A program made the position numbers and the translations under genes. Below the pieces are notes generated by a model, which was not told the origin of the DNA, searched no databases, and worked only from the letters and a program-made list of their open reading frames with translations. 40,844 nt of DNA. It comes from a virus. The stretch covers positions 1 to 40,844 of IMG/VR virus record IMGVR_UViG_3300042864_000780. One strand, 5' to 3'. Positions 39,941 to 40,844 of the stretch are shown piece after piece (position 1 is the first letter of the stretch; each line of letters starts with the position of its first letter).

Positions 39941-40844
39941 TTATTTTCCTCTTAATACTGCTGGAATCAACTCACCGCATTTTGTAACATCTTTTACCAT
40001 GATACCTGCGTATTCCATTCTATGTACTGTCCAGAAGTCACCTGCGTGAGACATCAATGAACCTTGGTTGTTACCGTAAGGATTTGACAATCCACCTTCG
40101 AAACCATAAGCTACATCTCTCTTAGATTTCAAGTAAGAAATGTTTTTACCAAAACCATCTCCCAATCCGTAGTTAACGAATGTAAATCTTGAAGACTCTG
40201 CTGGATAACCATTCTCATCTAGGATAGTGTTGAATGTTACGTCATCATAAGCTTTCATGTGCATAACTGTCAATGAACCCCCAAATTTCAATTTGTATTG
40301 AGTATATGGAGTTTCAGTGTAAGACAATCCTGTTGGTCCACCTGGTACCAATGAAGCACCATCTGTTTTAATGAAATAATCTTTCATATCTTTGAAGAAA
40401 CCTTGAGTTATTTGGTTGATAGCCTCATCAAACAATCTCAATCCAATCTCTCCAGTCCACATTACAACATTTCTTTGATCGTAAGCAACTCTTCCGAAGA
40501 ATATATCTTGTAAGAAGTCTTTGATAAGACCAATAGAGAAAGTGTTATAGAATTCTCTGTATCCATCTTCCAAAATCTCTTGAAGACCTGGTCCTTGGTT
40601 TACAAAGTATCCTGTAGACTCGTCAATAACTGTAGAAGTACTTCTTTGATACATCAAGTGAAGTTCTTTTTCCATTTCAAATTCTTTGTTGAATTTAACC
40701 TCAGCAACTGAAGTGATATACATGTTACCTGTATTTTTCTTGCTCAATGCGTTAGCAATTCTTGTTTGGAAAGCTTGTTGGCTCTCACCTGCTTTTCTTC
40801 CTGCCAAGATCAACAAATCTGCCTCAGACAAGTTACCGTTCAAT
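39941..40844 (-). CDS. Major capsid protein, C-terminal part, partial at right edge
   Basis: About 300 in-frame codons reach the window edge without a start that must be real; the first possible start is only a TTG at 40843, so the gene almost surely continues outside (crAss-like capsid proteins are near 500 residues). The sequence (EILEDGYREFYNTFSIGLIK, VVMWTGEIGLRLFDEAI, late GDFWTVHRMEYAGIMVKDV) reads as the HK97-fold capsid protein of crAss-like phages. Codon use is biased to TTG, AAC, GGT and TTC, unlike most neighbours, as expected for the most abundant virion protein. It stops with TAA and a terminator follows at once. Confidence 0.88.
   Translation of the reverse strand, partial: LNGNLSEADLLILAGRKAGESQQAFQTRIANALSKKNTGNMYITSVAEVKFNKEFEMEKELHLMYQRSTSTVIDESTGYFVNQGPGLQEILEDGYREFYNTFSIGLIKDFLQDIFFGRVAYDQRNVVMWTGEIGLRLFDEAINQITQGFFKDMKDYFIKTDGASLVPGGPTGLSYTETPYTQYKLKFGGSLTVMHMKAYDDVTFNTILDENGYPAESSRFTFVNYGLGDGFGKNISYLKSKRDVAYGFEGGLSNPYGNNQGSLMSHAGDFWTVHRMEYAGIMVKDVTKCGELIPAVLRGK

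Overview
The window is one continuous piece of a tailed-phage genome, best explained as a crAss-like phage (order Crassvirales, podovirus morphology) infecting a Bacteroidota host. The evidence is a partial crAss-type major capsid protein at the right edge, the conserved crAss block of connector/ring genes, an IHF/HU-like virion protein, a 1,667-residue muzzle-type protein and very large 'cargo' proteins. The DNA is strongly AT-rich, roughly 30% G+C by eye. Start codons are preceded by A-rich leaders rather than Shine-Dalgarno sites. Several intergenic gaps carry the Bacteroidota promoter signature (TTG or similar, N19, TAnnTTTG). Every supported gene lies on the minus strand, so transcription runs from high to low coordinates, and the standard bacterial code fits all of them.

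Layout in the direction of transcription. (1) 40844-38155 holds the capsid protein C-terminus, a terminator, a tRNA-like element, an unassigned virion gene and a ring/connector protein. (2) 38132-36957 is an abundant-looking virion protein with capsid-like codon use, closed by a second terminator. (3) 36802-26989 is a fibre and accessory region. It holds two paralogous proteins with swapped C-termini, a repeat-built beta-helix protein, a PhoH-type ATPase, small unknowns, a tail-collar-like fibre with HxH motifs, a Cys-rich beta-helix fibre and a collagen-like fibre. (4) 26986-24282 is the lysis cassette (holin, M15 endopeptidase, second small membrane protein, spanin-like protein), with another fibre gene inserted in it. 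(5) 24281-23633 is a 650-base gap with no long gene but with three promoters, a strong terminator, a probable small RNA of about 70 nt and a structured leader in front of a 31-codon ORF. (6) 23632-1 is a metallophosphoesterase followed by the connector/IHF-like/hub/muzzle set and four large ejected or internal proteins, the last (at least 2,614 residues) running off the left edge.

The genes together build the capsid, portal-proximal rings, tail hub and muzzle, the adhesion fibres and the protein cargo expected to travel with the DNA, and they release progeny through the lysis cassette. The most unusual features are a short glycine-glycine motif scattered about 18 times across two cargo proteins, the compact RNA-bearing gap next to the lysis genes, a giant protein with two different candidate enzyme sites, and repeat-built or module-swapped fibre proteins. 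All functional names rest on sequence reading and family knowledge; no database search was possible.
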